A stretch of 64,000 nucleotides of DNA, taken from NCBI RefSeq assembly GCF_000719705.1, contig NZ_JOHO01000029.1:19976-83975 (forward strand). The letters are read 5' to 3'. Source of the stretch: Streptomyces sp. NRRL S-350. Lineage in GTDB: Bacteria; Actinomycetota; Actinomycetes; Streptomycetales; Streptomycetaceae. Numbering within the stretch: position 1 is the first letter of the stretch; each line of letters opens with the position of its first letter. This document shows positions 24,457-33,160 of the stretch, one piece after another. The position numbers were made by a program, and so were the translations under genes. The notes below the pieces were generated by a model that worked only from the letters and a program-made list of their open reading frames with translations, was not told the origin of the DNA and did not search any database.

Positions 24457-25388
24457 CCACCGCGACCCAGCACGAGGTGCAGACCGACACCCCGTTCGCA
24501 CTGTCCCACCTGGACGTGCTGGAAGCCGAGTCGGTGCACATCTTCCGCGAGGTCGCGGGGGAGTTCGAGCGCCCGGTGATCCTCTTCTCCGGCGGCAAGG
24601 ACTCCATCCTCATGCTGCACCTGGCGCTCAAGGCCTTCCACCCCGCGCCGGTCCCCTTCTCGCTGCTGCACGTCGACACCGGGCACAACTTCCCCGAGGT
24701 CATCGCCTACCGCGACCGCGTCGTCGCGCAGCACAACCTGCGCCTGCACGTCGCCCACGTCCAGGACTTCATCGACCGCGGCGTGCTGCGCGAACGCCCG
24801 GACGGCACCCGCAACCCCCTGCAGACCGTGCCGCTGCTGGACGCCATCGAGAAGGGCCGCTTCGACGCGGTGTTCGGCGGCGGCCGGCGCGACGAGGAGA
24901 AGGCCCGCGCCAAGGAGCGCGTCTTCTCCCTGCGCGACGAGTTCGGCGCCTGGGATCCGCGCCGCCAGCGCCCCGAGCTGTGGTCGCTCTACAACGGCCG
25001 GCACGCCGTCGGCGAGCACGTGCGCGTCTTCCCGCTGTCCAACTGGACCGAGCTCGACGTCTGGCAGTACATCGAGCGCGAGGGCATCGAGCTGCCCGGG
25101 ATCTACTACGCCCACGAACGCGACGTCTTCTCGCGCGACGGCATGTGGCTGACCGCCGGCCAGTGGGGCGGCCCCAAGGACACCGAGCCCGTCGAGCGGA
25201 GGCTGATCCGCTACCGCACCGTCGGCGACATGTCCTGCACCGGCGCCGTCGACTCCGACGCCACCACCATCCGGGCCGTGATCGCCGAGATCGCCGCCAG
25301 CCGCCTCACCGAGCGCGGCGCCACCCGCGCCGACGACAAGCTGACCGAGGCCGCGATGGAAGACCGCAAGCGCGAGGGGTACTTCTAA
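24453..25388 (+). CDS. cysD: Sulfate adenylyltransferase small subunit
   Basis: 311 residues, the catalytic subunit forming APS from ATP and sulfate. The PP-loop LFSGGKDSILML and HVDTGHNFPEVI, VFGGGRRDEEKARAKER, and RYRTVGDMSCTGAV with the C-terminal EDRKREGYF are typical. ATG overlaps the cysC stop, and cysN follows two bases after its stop. No ribosome-binding site gap exists, so it is translated by coupling. Confidence 0.96.
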   Translation: MTTATQHEVQTDTPFALSHLDVLEAESVHIFREVAGEFERPVILFSGGKDSILMLHLALKAFHPAPVPFSLLHVDTGHNFPEVIAYRDRVVAQHNLRLHVAHVQDFIDRGVLRERPDGTRNPLQTVPLLDAIEKGRFDAVFGGGRRDEEKARAKERVFSLRDEFGAWDPRRQRPELWSLYNGRHAVGEHVRVFPLSNWTELDVWQYIEREGIELPGIYYAHERDVFSRDGMWLTAGQWGGPKDTEPVERRLIRYRTVGDMSCTGAVDSDATTIRAVIAEIAASRLTERGATRADDKLTEAAMEDRKREGYF

Positions 25389-25390
25389 CC

Positions 25391-26752
25391 ATGACCAGCA
25401 CCGCCCAGGCCCGCACCACCCAGACGGGCACCGCCACCTCGCTGCTGCGCTTCGCCACCGCCGGCTCCGTGGACGACGGCAAGTCCACGCTCGTCGGCCG
25501 GCTGCTGCACGATTCCAAGTCGGTGCTCTCCGACCAGCTGGAGGCCGTCGAGCACGCCTCCCGCAACCGCGGCCAGGAGGCGCCGGACCTCGCGCTGCTC
25601 ACCGACGGCCTGCGCGCCGAGCGCGAGCAGGGCATCACCATCGACGTCGCCTACCGCTACTTCGCCACCCCCCGGCGGCGGTTCATCCTCGCCGACACCC
25701 CCGGGCACGTGCAGTACACCCGCAACATGGTGACCGGCGCCTCCACCGCCGAACTCGCCGTCGTCCTGGTCGACGCCCGCAACGGCGTCGTCGAGCAGAC
25801 CCGCCGGCACGCCGCCGTCGCCGCCCTCCTGCGCGTGCCCCACGTCGTCCTCGCCGTCAACAAGATGGACCTGGTCGACTACGCGGAGCCCGTCTTCGCC
25901 GCCATCGCCGAGGAGTTCACCGCCTACGCCGCCTCCCTCGGCGTGCGCGACGTGCTCGCCGTCCCGCTCTCCGCCCTCGCCGGCGACAACGTCGTCGAGC
26001 CCTCCGCGCACATGGACTGGTACGGCGGCCCGACCCTGCTGGAACACCTGGAGACCGTCCCGGTCGGCAGCGACCCCAGCGCCGAACCGGCCCGCTTCCC
26101 CGTCCAGTACGTGATCCGCCCCCAGACCGGCGACCATCCCGACTACCGGGGCTACGCTGGCCAGTTGGCCTCCGGCGTGCTGCGCGTCGGCGACCGCGTC
26201 ACCGTCCTGCCGTCGGGCCACACCACCACCGTCGCCGGCATCGACGCGCTCGGCCGCGAGAGCGACATCGCCTGGGCGCCCCAGTCGGTCACCGTCCGCC
26301 TCGCCGACGACCTCGACGTCTCCCGCGGCGACCTCCTCGCCGCCGGCCCGGCCCCCGCGCCCACCAAGGACATCGAGGCCACCGTCAGCCACCTCAACGA
26401 GCGCCCCCTGCGCGCCGGCGACAAGGTGCTGCTCAAGCACACCACCCGCACCGTGCGCGCGGTCGTCAAGGAGATCTCCTACCGCATCGCCCTGCCGACC
26501 AAGGCGGGCGACACCCTCGAACAGCGCTCCGGCGCCGACGGCCTGAACGTCAACGACCTCGGCCACGTGGTGCTGCGCACCGCCGAACCGCTGGCCCTCG
26601 ACGCCTACTCCGACAACCGCCGCACCGGATCGTTCCTGCTGATCGACCCGGCCGACGGCGCCACCCTCACCGCCGGCATGGCGGGCGAGGCCTTCGAAAC
26701 CGTACGCTCCACCACCGACACGACTTCCGGCGACGGGGAGGACTGGGTCTGA
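25391..26752 (+). CDS. cysN: Sulfate adenylyltransferase large subunit (GTPase)
   Basis: 453 residues. It couples GTP hydrolysis to APS formation. G motifs are G1 GSVDDGKSTLVGRLL, the G2-region block REQGITIDVAYRYF, G3 ADTPGHVQYTRNM and G4 AVNKMDLV. EF-Tu-like barrels follow to the C-terminus. Unlike some proteobacterial versions it has no fused CysC. Its stop overlaps a possible 36-codon ORF by one base. Confidence 0.95.
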   Translation: MTSTAQARTTQTGTATSLLRFATAGSVDDGKSTLVGRLLHDSKSVLSDQLEAVEHASRNRGQEAPDLALLTDGLRAEREQGITIDVAYRYFATPRRRFILADTPGHVQYTRNMVTGASTAELAVVLVDARNGVVEQTRRHAAVAALLRVPHVVLAVNKMDLVDYAEPVFAAIAEEFTAYAASLGVRDVLAVPLSALAGDNVVEPSAHMDWYGGPTLLEHLETVPVGSDPSAEPARFPVQYVIRPQTGDHPDYRGYAGQLASGVLRVGDRVTVLPSGHTTTVAGIDALGRESDIAWAPQSVTVRLADDLDVSRGDLLAAGPAPAPTKDIEATVSHLNERPLRAGDKVLLKHTTRTVRAVVKEISYRIALPTKAGDTLEQRSGADGLNVNDLGHVVLRTAEPLALDAYSDNRRTGSFLLIDPADGATLTAGMAGEAFETVRSTTDTTSGDGEDWV

Positions 26753-26862
26753 TGCCCAGCGAGGCGTTCTCGGACATGGACAAGGAAGGCGGGCGCATCG
26801 GCAGCGGCGCCCTCGGCAGCGGCCAGGGCGGTCTGACCCGATGTGCGGGCCCGCAGAGCTGA
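26752..26862 (+). CDS. Possible 36-residue peptide coupled to cysN
   Basis: The ATG overlaps the cysN stop (TGATG), a standard coupling arrangement, and the frame runs 36 codons to TGA. The peptide starts MPSEAFSDMDKEGGRIG and has a Gly-rich middle and one Cys near the end (RCAGPQS). No family is recognised. It may be noise or a short coupled peptide. Confidence 0.3.
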   Translation: MPSEAFSDMDKEGGRIGSGALGSGQGGLTRCAGPQS

Positions 26863-26948
26863 GTCACGCCCCTCGGCCGCCCCGACGGGGCGGCCACCAT
26901 GCCCCCGAGACCGCCTCCTGACGGCCCGTCCACGAACAGGACCCCACC

Positions 26949-28124
26949 ATGGCTCCGCACCAGGCATCCCCGCACAGCCCGTCCCCCCATGGGCACGCCC
27001 GCCCCAACGCCGGCCGGATCAGACGCTCCGCTGCCGCCGCCGCGGCCGGTCTGACCGCCGTCGCCCTGCTGTCCGCCTGCAGCTACGGCTCCAAGGCCGA
27101 CAGGTCCTCCGACCGCAAGGCCGACACCGCGGCTGTCGCCGGGGCTTCCGGTGTGAAGCTCTCCGCGGACACCGTGAAGATCGGCTACTTCGCCAACCTC
27201 ACCCACGGCACCCCGCTGGTCGGCCTCCAGGAAGGCATCTTCCAGAAGGAGTTGGGCGCCACCCAGGTCAAGACGCAGGTCTTCAACGCGGGCCCGGCGG
27301 AGATCGAGGCCCTCAACGCCGGCTCGATCGACATCGGCTGGATCGGCCCCTCCCCCGCCATCAACGGCTACACCAAGTCCGACGGCAAGTCGCTGAAGGT
27401 CATCGGCGGTTCGGCCTCCGGCGGCGTGAAGCTCGTGGTCAACCCGGACAAGGTCTCCTCCCTGGACGACCTCAGGGGCAAGAAGATCGCCACCCCGCAG
27501 CTGGGCAACACCCAGGACGTGGCACTGCTCAACTACCTCGCGGGCAAGGGCTACAAGGTCGACGCCGCCTCCGGCGCCGGGGACGTCTCGGTGGTGCGCA
27601 CCGACAACAAGGTCACCCCGGACGCCTACCGGTCCGGTTCCGTCGACGGCGCGTGGGTGCCCGAGCCGACCGCCTCCAAGCTGGTCACGCTCGGCGCGAA
27701 GGTCCTGCTCAACGAGAAGGACGTCTGGCCGGACAAGAAGTTCGTGATCACCAACATCATCGTCTCGCAGAAGTTCCTCAAGGAGCACCCGGACGTGGTA
27801 GAGGCCGTGCTGCGCGGCTCGGTGAAGACCAACGCCTTCATCAAGGCCGACCCGGCCAAGGCCAAGGCCGACGCCAACGAGGCCATCCGGAAGGAGGCCG
27901 GCAACGCCCTGGAGCCGGCCGTCCTCGACCCGGCCTGGCAGGACATCGACTTCCTGGACGACCCGCTGGCGAACACCCTGCAGGCCGAGGCCGACCACGC
28001 CGTCACCGCCGGGCTCCTCAAGAAGCCCAACCTGACCGGCATCTACGACCTCACCCTGCTGAACAAGGTCCTCGCGGCCCAGGGCCTGCCCGCCGTGGCC
28101 GACGCCGGGCTCGGCGCCGAGTAG
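26949..28124 (+). CDS. Sulfonate/sulfate-ester-type ABC substrate-binding lipoprotein
   Basis: 391 residues. A lipobox follows a hydrophobic core (GLTAVALLSAC, Cys near 44). The mature protein is a SsuA/TauA-type periplasmic fold: VKIGYFANLTHGTPLVGLQ, NAGPAEIEALNAGSIDIGWIGPSPAING, KKIATPQLGNTQDVALL. It would capture aliphatic sulfonates or related anions outside the cell. It is the first of three ABC genes, within the sulfur operon. Substrate is inferred from fold and neighbours. Confidence 0.88.
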   Translation: MAPHQASPHSPSPHGHARPNAGRIRRSAAAAAAGLTAVALLSACSYGSKADRSSDRKADTAAVAGASGVKLSADTVKIGYFANLTHGTPLVGLQEGIFQKELGATQVKTQVFNAGPAEIEALNAGSIDIGWIGPSPAINGYTKSDGKSLKVIGGSASGGVKLVVNPDKVSSLDDLRGKKIATPQLGNTQDVALLNYLAGKGYKVDAASGAGDVSVVRTDNKVTPDAYRSGSVDGAWVPEPTASKLVTLGAKVLLNEKDVWPDKKFVITNIIVSQKFLKEHPDVVEAVLRGSVKTNAFIKADPAKAKADANEAIRKEAGNALEPAVLDPAWQDIDFLDDPLANTLQAEADHAVTAGLLKKPNLTGIYDLTLLNKVLAAQGLPAVADAGLGAE

Positions 28125-28296
28125 CGCCACCGCCCCTCCGGCTCCGCGGTCCGGCCGCCGCCCGCCCGGTCGATCCCCGATCGATGCCCACCGGGACGGG
28201 CGGGGCCGGGCCCCGGCCCCAGCTCAGAGTCCTTCCCCTCCCTGCCCGCCGACGAGCGGGAAGGGGCCCACGACCACTCACGCAGGAGGTGGCCGG

Positions 28297-29097
28297 ATGA
28301 CCCCGGCACTGACCACCGAGGCCGGCACCCCCGTCGTCGACGCCGCCGGCACGCCCGCCGTCCGGATCTCGCACGTGCACAAGTCCTTCGGCCGCCCGGG
28401 CGCGCACACCCACGTCCTGGACGACATCACCCTCGACGTCGCGCCCGGCGAGTTCGTCACCCTGCTCGGCGCCTCCGGCTGCGGCAAGTCCACCCTGCTC
28501 AACCTGGTCGCCGGCCTGGACGAGCCCAGCCGCGGCACCATCGAGGTGTCCGGCGGGCGGCCCGCCCTGATGTTCCAGGAACACGCGCTGTTCCCCTGGC
28601 TCACCGCCGGCAGGAACATCGAACTCGCCCTCAAGCTCGCCGGTGTCCCCCGCCCCGAACGCCGCGCCGAGGCCGAGCGCCTGCTCGAACTCGTCCGCCT
28701 CGACGGCGCCCACGCCAAGCGGGTGCACGAGCTGTCCGGCGGCATGCGCCAGCGCGTCGCCATGGCCCGCGCCCTCGCCCAGGGCAGCAAGGTCCTCCTG
28801 ATGGACGAACCGTTCGCCGCCCTCGACGCCATCACCCGCGACGTCCTCCACGACGAGATCACCCGTATCTGGGCCGAACGGCAACTCTCCGTCCTCTTCG
28901 TCACCCACAACGTGCGCGAAGCCGTCCGCCTCGCCCAGCGCGTCGTCCTGCTCTCCTCCCGCCCCGGCCGCATCGCCCGCCAATGGCACATCGACCTGCC
29001 GCAGCCGCGCCGCATCGAGTCCACCGGCGTCGCCGACCTGTCCATCGAGATCACCGAAGAACTGCGTGGGGAGATCCGCCGCCATGGCCAGCACTGA
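28297..29097 (+). CDS. ABC transporter ATPase, sulfonate type
   Basis: 266 residues. Walker A GASGCGKST, Q-loop MFQEHALFPW, signature LSGGMRQRVAMA, Walker B VLLMDEPFAALD and switch VTHNVREA are all intact. It energises uptake with the adjacent lipoprotein and permease. AGGAGG lies 7 bases before the start. The 172-bp gap upstream contains an imperfect GC hairpin near 28232-28270 that may reduce expression relative to the binding protein. Confidence 0.93.
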   Translation: MTPALTTEAGTPVVDAAGTPAVRISHVHKSFGRPGAHTHVLDDITLDVAPGEFVTLLGASGCGKSTLLNLVAGLDEPSRGTIEVSGGRPALMFQEHALFPWLTAGRNIELALKLAGVPRPERRAEAERLLELVRLDGAHAKRVHELSGGMRQRVAMARALAQGSKVLLMDEPFAALDAITRDVLHDEITRIWAERQLSVLFVTHNVREAVRLAQRVVLLSSRPGRIARQWHIDLPQPRRIESTGVADLSIEITEELRGEIRRHGQH

Positions 29098-29977
29098 CAC
29101 CACCCTCACCAGGAGCGGCGGCGACACCGCCGACGTCGGCGCCGGCCTCGACGCCCTCGACACCGTCACCGCCCCGCACCGCTCCCTCGGCGAAGCACTG
29201 CGCAAGAAGGCCCTGCCGCCGCTGATCGGCGTCCTGGTGGTGCTCGCGCTCTGGCAGGGCGCCTACAGCCTGCACCTCACGTCCTCCTACAAACTGCCCA
29301 GCCCCGCCGACGTGTGGCACTCCGCACAGGACCTCTGGTACCAGGGCACCCTGTTCTCGATCATCTGGACCAGCGTCTGGCGCGGCCTGTCCGGCTTCCT
29401 GCTCGCCGTCGCCATCGGCACCCCCGTCGGACTGGTCGTCGCCCGCATCCGACCCGTGCGCACCGCCATCGGCCCCGTGCTGCAGGGCCTGCAGTCACTG
29501 CCCTCGGTCGCCTGGGTGCCGGCCGCCGTCATCTGGCTCGGCATCAACGACTCGATGATGTACGCGGTGATCCTGCTCGGCGCCGTCCCCTCCATCGCCA
29601 ACGGGCTCGTCGCCGGCATCGACCAGGTGCCACCGCTGTTCCTGCGCGCCGGACGCACCATCGGCGCCACCGGTCTCACCGGCGCCCGCCACGTCCTCAT
29701 CCCGGCGGCGCTGCCCGGCTACCTCGCCGGGCTCAAGCAGGGCTGGGCGTTCTCCTGGCGCTCCCTCATGGCCGCCGAACTCGTCGCCTCCTCCCCCGAC
29801 CTCGGCCGGGGCCTCGGCCGCTACCTGGAGGACCAGCGCGAGTTCTCCGACATGTCCGGCGTCCTGCTCGGCATCATCCTCATCCTCTTCGTCGGCATCG
29901 CCATCGAGCTGCTCGTCTTCACCCCGGTCGAACGCCGGGTCCTGCGCAACCGCGGCCTGCTGGCCACCGGCAAGTGA
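29084..29977 (+). CDS. ABC transporter permease, sulfonate type
   Basis: 297 residues with six membrane helices and the coupling (EAA-type) loop LRAGRTIGATGLTGARHVLIPAALPGYLAGLK, which binds the ATPase. The start at 29084 lies inside the end of the ATPase gene (14-bp overlap) and has GGGGAG upstream. With the binding protein and ATPase it completes the importer. Confidence 0.93.
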   Translation: MASTDTTLTRSGGDTADVGAGLDALDTVTAPHRSLGEALRKKALPPLIGVLVVLALWQGAYSLHLTSSYKLPSPADVWHSAQDLWYQGTLFSIIWTSVWRGLSGFLLAVAIGTPVGLVVARIRPVRTAIGPVLQGLQSLPSVAWVPAAVIWLGINDSMMYAVILLGAVPSIANGLVAGIDQVPPLFLRAGRTIGATGLTGARHVLIPAALPGYLAGLKQGWAFSWRSLMAAELVASSPDLGRGLGRYLEDQREFSDMSGVLLGIILILFVGIAIELLVFTPVERRVLRNRGLLATGK

Positions 29978-29987
29978 GGCAGCACTG

Positions 29988-30716
29988 ATGCCCGCCCTCC
30001 TCCTCATCGCCCACGGCAGCCGCGACCCGCGGCACGCCGCGACCGTGGCCGCGCTCGTCGAGGAGGTGCGGGCCCAGCGGCCCGGCACCGAGGTCGCCAC
30101 CGCCTACCTGGACCACTGCGCCCCCCGGATCCCGCAGGTGGTGGCACGGCTGGCGGACGCGGTGGCCGTGCCGCTGCTGCTCAACCGGGCGTTCCACGCC
30201 AAGCACGACATCCCCGCCGCCCTGCGCGCCGCCGGCTCCCGGCTGCCCGTGGCCGACGTGCTCGGCCCCTCCCCCCTGCTGCTCGCCGCCCTGGACCGCC
30301 GCCTCGCCGAGGCCGGGCTGGACGTCACCTCCCGCGCCGTCCGCGCCCGGACCGGCGTCGTGCTCGCGGCGGCCGGCTCCTCCGACCCGGCCGCCGACGC
30401 CGCGACCCGCGCGGCGGCCGCCGAGTGGCGCCGCACCCGCGGCTGGGCCGCCGTCGAGGTCGCCTACGCCTCCGCCACCGGCCCGCGCGTCCCCGACGCA
30501 CTCGCGGCCCTGTGTGCGGCCGGCGCCGGACGGACCGCCGTCGCCCCCTACCTCCTGGCCCCGGGCCTGCTGCCCGACCGCATCGCGGCGGCCTCGGCGG
30601 GGGCGGACGTCGTCGCGGACGTCCTCGGCGCGGCCCCGGAGCTGGCCGCCCTGCTCCTGGCGCGCCACGACGAGGCCCGCCGCACGACACCGGCCCTCCC
30701 GGCCCTCACCGCCTGA
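29988..30716 (+). CDS. Sirohydrochlorin chelatase (CbiX/SirB-like)
   Basis: 242 residues, duplicated chelatase halves. The first half has LLLIAHGSRDPRH with the catalytic histidine and LLLNRAFHAKHDIPA; the second begins GVVLAAAGSSDPAA. Ten bases separate it from the permease gene. It likely inserts iron into sirohydrochlorin to make siroheme for the sulfite reductase at the head of the operon; cobalt insertion is the alternative for this family. Confidence 0.88.
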   Translation: MPALLLIAHGSRDPRHAATVAALVEEVRAQRPGTEVATAYLDHCAPRIPQVVARLADAVAVPLLLNRAFHAKHDIPAALRAAGSRLPVADVLGPSPLLLAALDRRLAEAGLDVTSRAVRARTGVVLAAAGSSDPAADAATRAAAAEWRRTRGWAAVEVAYASATGPRVPDALAALCAAGAGRTAVAPYLLAPGLLPDRIAAASAGADVVADVLGAAPELAALLLARHDEARRTTPALPALTA

Positions 30717-30938
30717 GCCGTCGAGAGGCCTTGCGGTGCCGGTGCCCGGCCACCGCGGCGGTGGTCACGCTGAGCGGCACCGGTGCGTGCGGGTCGGGCA
30801 CCCATGGCCTCGTCCTCGGTCAGCTTCATGCGTCTCGGCGTACTCGGCGATCGCTGCGGGTTCCGCGCCGTCGTCCGTCCTCCGCCACCGTCACGGCGCG
30901 CGCGGACGGGGCCGCGCGCGCCGTGGGACCGGGGCGGG

Positions 30939-31715
30939 TCAGGCGGGAAGGTTCCACTTCTGGTTGGCGGCGCCGTTGCAGTCCCAGATGCCGAGCTGGT
31001 TGCCGTTGGTGGTGGAGAAGCCGAGGTCGTCCAGGCAGCGGCCGGACTGCGGGTTGAGCAGCGAGCCGTCGGGGCGGGCCTGCCACTGCTGGGCACCCGT
31101 GCCGTTGCAGTCCCAGGTCTGCACCAGGGTGGCGTTGCCGGTGTTGCCACCCGAGACGTCCAGGCACTTGCCGAGGGCGCGGATGGTGCCGTCGGTGCCG
31201 ATCTTCCACGTCTGGTTGACGTTGCCCAGGCAGTCCCAGATCTGGGTGGGGGTGCCGTTGGCGGTGCTTCCGCCGCGCACGTCCACGCACTTGTTCACGT
31301 AGCCGCTGATCTGGCCGACCGGGCCCGCCGGGACGGCGGGGCCGGACACGATCCAGGCGGTGGTGGCCATCATCGGCCAGAAGCACCCCGCGGCAGCGCT
31401 GGTGTTGCCGGTGACCCAGCCGCTGCTCGAACCCGAGTAGACGGGGAACCCGTTGCTGTCGACGCCCTGGCAGGAGACCGCGACCCGCCAGGTCTGCATC
31501 GGGTCGATGCCCGAACAGGTGCCGAGGAAGCCGGCGCCGCTTCTGCCGACGGAACAGCTCCCGGCGGCCAGGGCCCCGGTGGCCGGTGCGGCGGAGGGCG
31601 CGGACGCGCCGGACGCGGCAGGGGCGCTCTCGGCGGCGCCGGCGGCCGGCGCGGTGAGCGCGGCGGCACCGGAGAGCAGCGCGGTGGCGAACATGACGGA
31701 CGTACGGCGCACGGG
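30939..31715 (-). CDS. Secreted ricin-type beta-trefoil lectin
   Basis: 258 residues. GTG start with AAGGA upstream, a signal peptide (TSVMFATALLSGAAALTAPAAGA) and an Ala/Pro-rich linker. A unique N-terminal domain (SVGRSGAGFLGTCSG...WVTGNTSAAAGCFWPMM) precedes a C-terminal ricin domain with three repeats, each of C(V/L)D plus QxW type (TQIWDCLGNVNQTW, VQTWDCNGTGAQQW, LGIWDCNGAANQKW). The ricin part binds carbohydrate outside the cell. No catalytic domain is recognised, so the N-terminal part is of unknown function. Confidence 0.85.
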   Translation of the reverse strand, partial: PVRRTSVMFATALLSGAAALTAPAAGAAESAPAASGASAPSAAPATGALAAGSCSVGRSGAGFLGTCSGIDPMQTWRVAVSCQGVDSNGFPVYSGSSSGWVTGNTSAAAGCFWPMMATTAWIVSGPAVPAGPVGQISGYVNKCVDVRGGSTANGTPTQIWDCLGNVNQTWKIGTDGTIRALGKCLDVSGGNTGNATLVQTWDCNGTGAQQWQARPDGSLLNPQSGRCLDDLGFSTTNGNQLGIWDCNGAANQKWNLPA

Positions 31716-32009
31716 AGGGTCCTTCCGAGAGGGAATCCGGTCGGCCCGCATGTGAAGCACCGGTGGTGATGGTGCGTTCTTTGTGCGGGCCGCGCGAAAG
31801 CCTCGGGCACGCCATGTCCACGGTCAACGGGTGGGGCGGAGATCACGCCACCGGTCCGTCCACGCACGGAGGGGGTGCGGCACCACGCCGGACCGGCCCG
31901 GGCAGGCCGGGCGTGCGGCCGATCCGGCCGGATCGCGTCCGGCCCGACTCCCCGGGTGAGCGGGAGCCGGGCCGTGACCGGGCCGGCCCGGGGCCGATCC
32001 GGCGCAGGA
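31716..32009. other. Intergenic region, 294 bp
   Basis: It lies between two minus-strand secreted-protein genes and contains the lectin promoter. A perfect 16-bp palindrome CGATCCGGCCGGATCG lies at 31920-31935. No RNA gene or ORF is convincing here. Confidence 0.45.
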
Positions 32010-33038
32010 TCAGATCCGGCGCAGGGTGAAGCTGTCCGACGGGTGGCCCGAGATGGCGTCGGCGAGGCCGGCGGAGAGCTGATAGGCGCGGCCCGCCGGG
32101 CCCGCGACGAGCGCGGTGGGGGTCGGGTCGACGGAGGAGCGGACGGCGGTGAGGCGGGCGGTGCGCCAGTGGTCGTCGGAGCGCAGTTCGACCCGGGCAT
32201 CCCGGCCGGCCCCCGCGAGCGCGTTGGTGACCCCCGCGACGGAACCGTCCGGGCGGCCGAGCAGGCCGTCCAGGTGGAGCAGGGACGCGGCGCCGCCGGC
32301 CACCTCGACCTGCCGCACGGCAGCCGGGTTCCACAGCGGGACCTGCCACAGCGTGCCGTCGTCCCACTTGCCGATGACCAGGCGGCCCTCGCGCAGGACG
32401 ATGCCGTTGAGGCCGTACGACCCCGGGCCGGGGGCCAGGCGCGGGTCGCGCACCAGGACGGAGGCGGTGCCGTCCGGCGCCACCCGGTAGACGACCGGGG
32501 CGAAGGAGTCGGTGACGTACGCGGTGCCGTCCGGGCCCACCGCGATGTCGTTGGCCATGTGGTCGCCGCCGTCGGCGGTGACGGCGGCGAGGTCGGTGTA
32601 GAAGAGGCGGCGGCCGGTGTCCAGGTCGTAGGCGCCGATCCCGGCGATCTTCCCGAAGGTCGCCGGGCTGCTGTGCTCGCCGACGCCGTTGTCGAGGTCG
32701 GTGACCAGGACACGGCGGTGGACGGGGTCGATCCGCAGACCGGCGATCTCGGTCAGCGCCGGGTCCCGCACCAGGGTGCGCACGCTCCCGTCGGTGCCGA
32801 CGGCGGAGACGGTGCCGTGCCGGAGCGAGCCGAGCAGGAAGCGGTGGTGCGAGGCGTCCCAGTCGCCCGCCTCGGGCACCAGGGTCGGCGCGTGGCCGGT
32901 GATCACGGCCGGGGTCGGGCGGTCGGTGGCCGCGGCGGCGGGCGAGGCCGCGGGCAGCGCCCCGGCCGTGGCGACCAGGGTGGTGAACGCGGCCGCGGCC
33001 AGGGCGCGGCGGAGAGTACGGTGCTGACGGTTGCTCAT
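32010..33038 (-). CDS. Secreted ScyD/SMP-30-like beta-propeller protein
   Basis: 342 residues. Signal peptide ALAAAAFTTLVATAGALPAASPAAA, then a six-bladed propeller similar to SMP-30/gluconolactonase and ScyD proteins: DWDASHHRFLLGSLRHGTVSAV, GLRIDPVHRRVLVTDLDNG, DHMANDIAVGPDGTAYVTDSF, YGLNGIVLREGRLVIGKWDDG. It may be an exported lactonase or a binding propeller. AGAGGAA lies before the ATG. It is divergent from an XRE regulator with an operator-like dyad between them. Confidence 0.82.
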   Translation of the reverse strand: MSNRQHRTLRRALAAAAFTTLVATAGALPAASPAAAATDRPTPAVITGHAPTLVPEAGDWDASHHRFLLGSLRHGTVSAVGTDGSVRTLVRDPALTEIAGLRIDPVHRRVLVTDLDNGVGEHSSPATFGKIAGIGAYDLDTGRRLFYTDLAAVTADGGDHMANDIAVGPDGTAYVTDSFAPVVYRVAPDGTASVLVRDPRLAPGPGSYGLNGIVLREGRLVIGKWDDGTLWQVPLWNPAAVRQVEVAGGAASLLHLDGLLGRPDGSVAGVTNALAGAGRDARVELRSDDHWRTARLTAVRSSVDPTPTALVAGPAGRAYQLSAGLADAISGHPSDSFTLRRI

Positions 33039-33118
33039 CGGAATTCCTCTGCGCGTGCGATCCGTTGACGTGGTCAAGCCTCGCGCGAACGGGCGGCCCG
33101 CAGCAGTGCGTGGGGGTA

Positions 33119-33137
33119 CTGGTAGTTCGACTACCAG
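33119..33137. promoter_or_regulatory. Candidate operator CTGGTAG-N5-CTACCAG
   Basis: Perfect 7-bp arms (33119-33125 and 33131-33137) lie in the 122-bp gap between the secreted propeller gene and the XRE gene, 24 bases before the XRE start. The dyad is suited to a dimeric regulator. Confidence 0.6.
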
Positions 33138-33160
33138 GAAGAACGGGGGACGTGGTGGAC

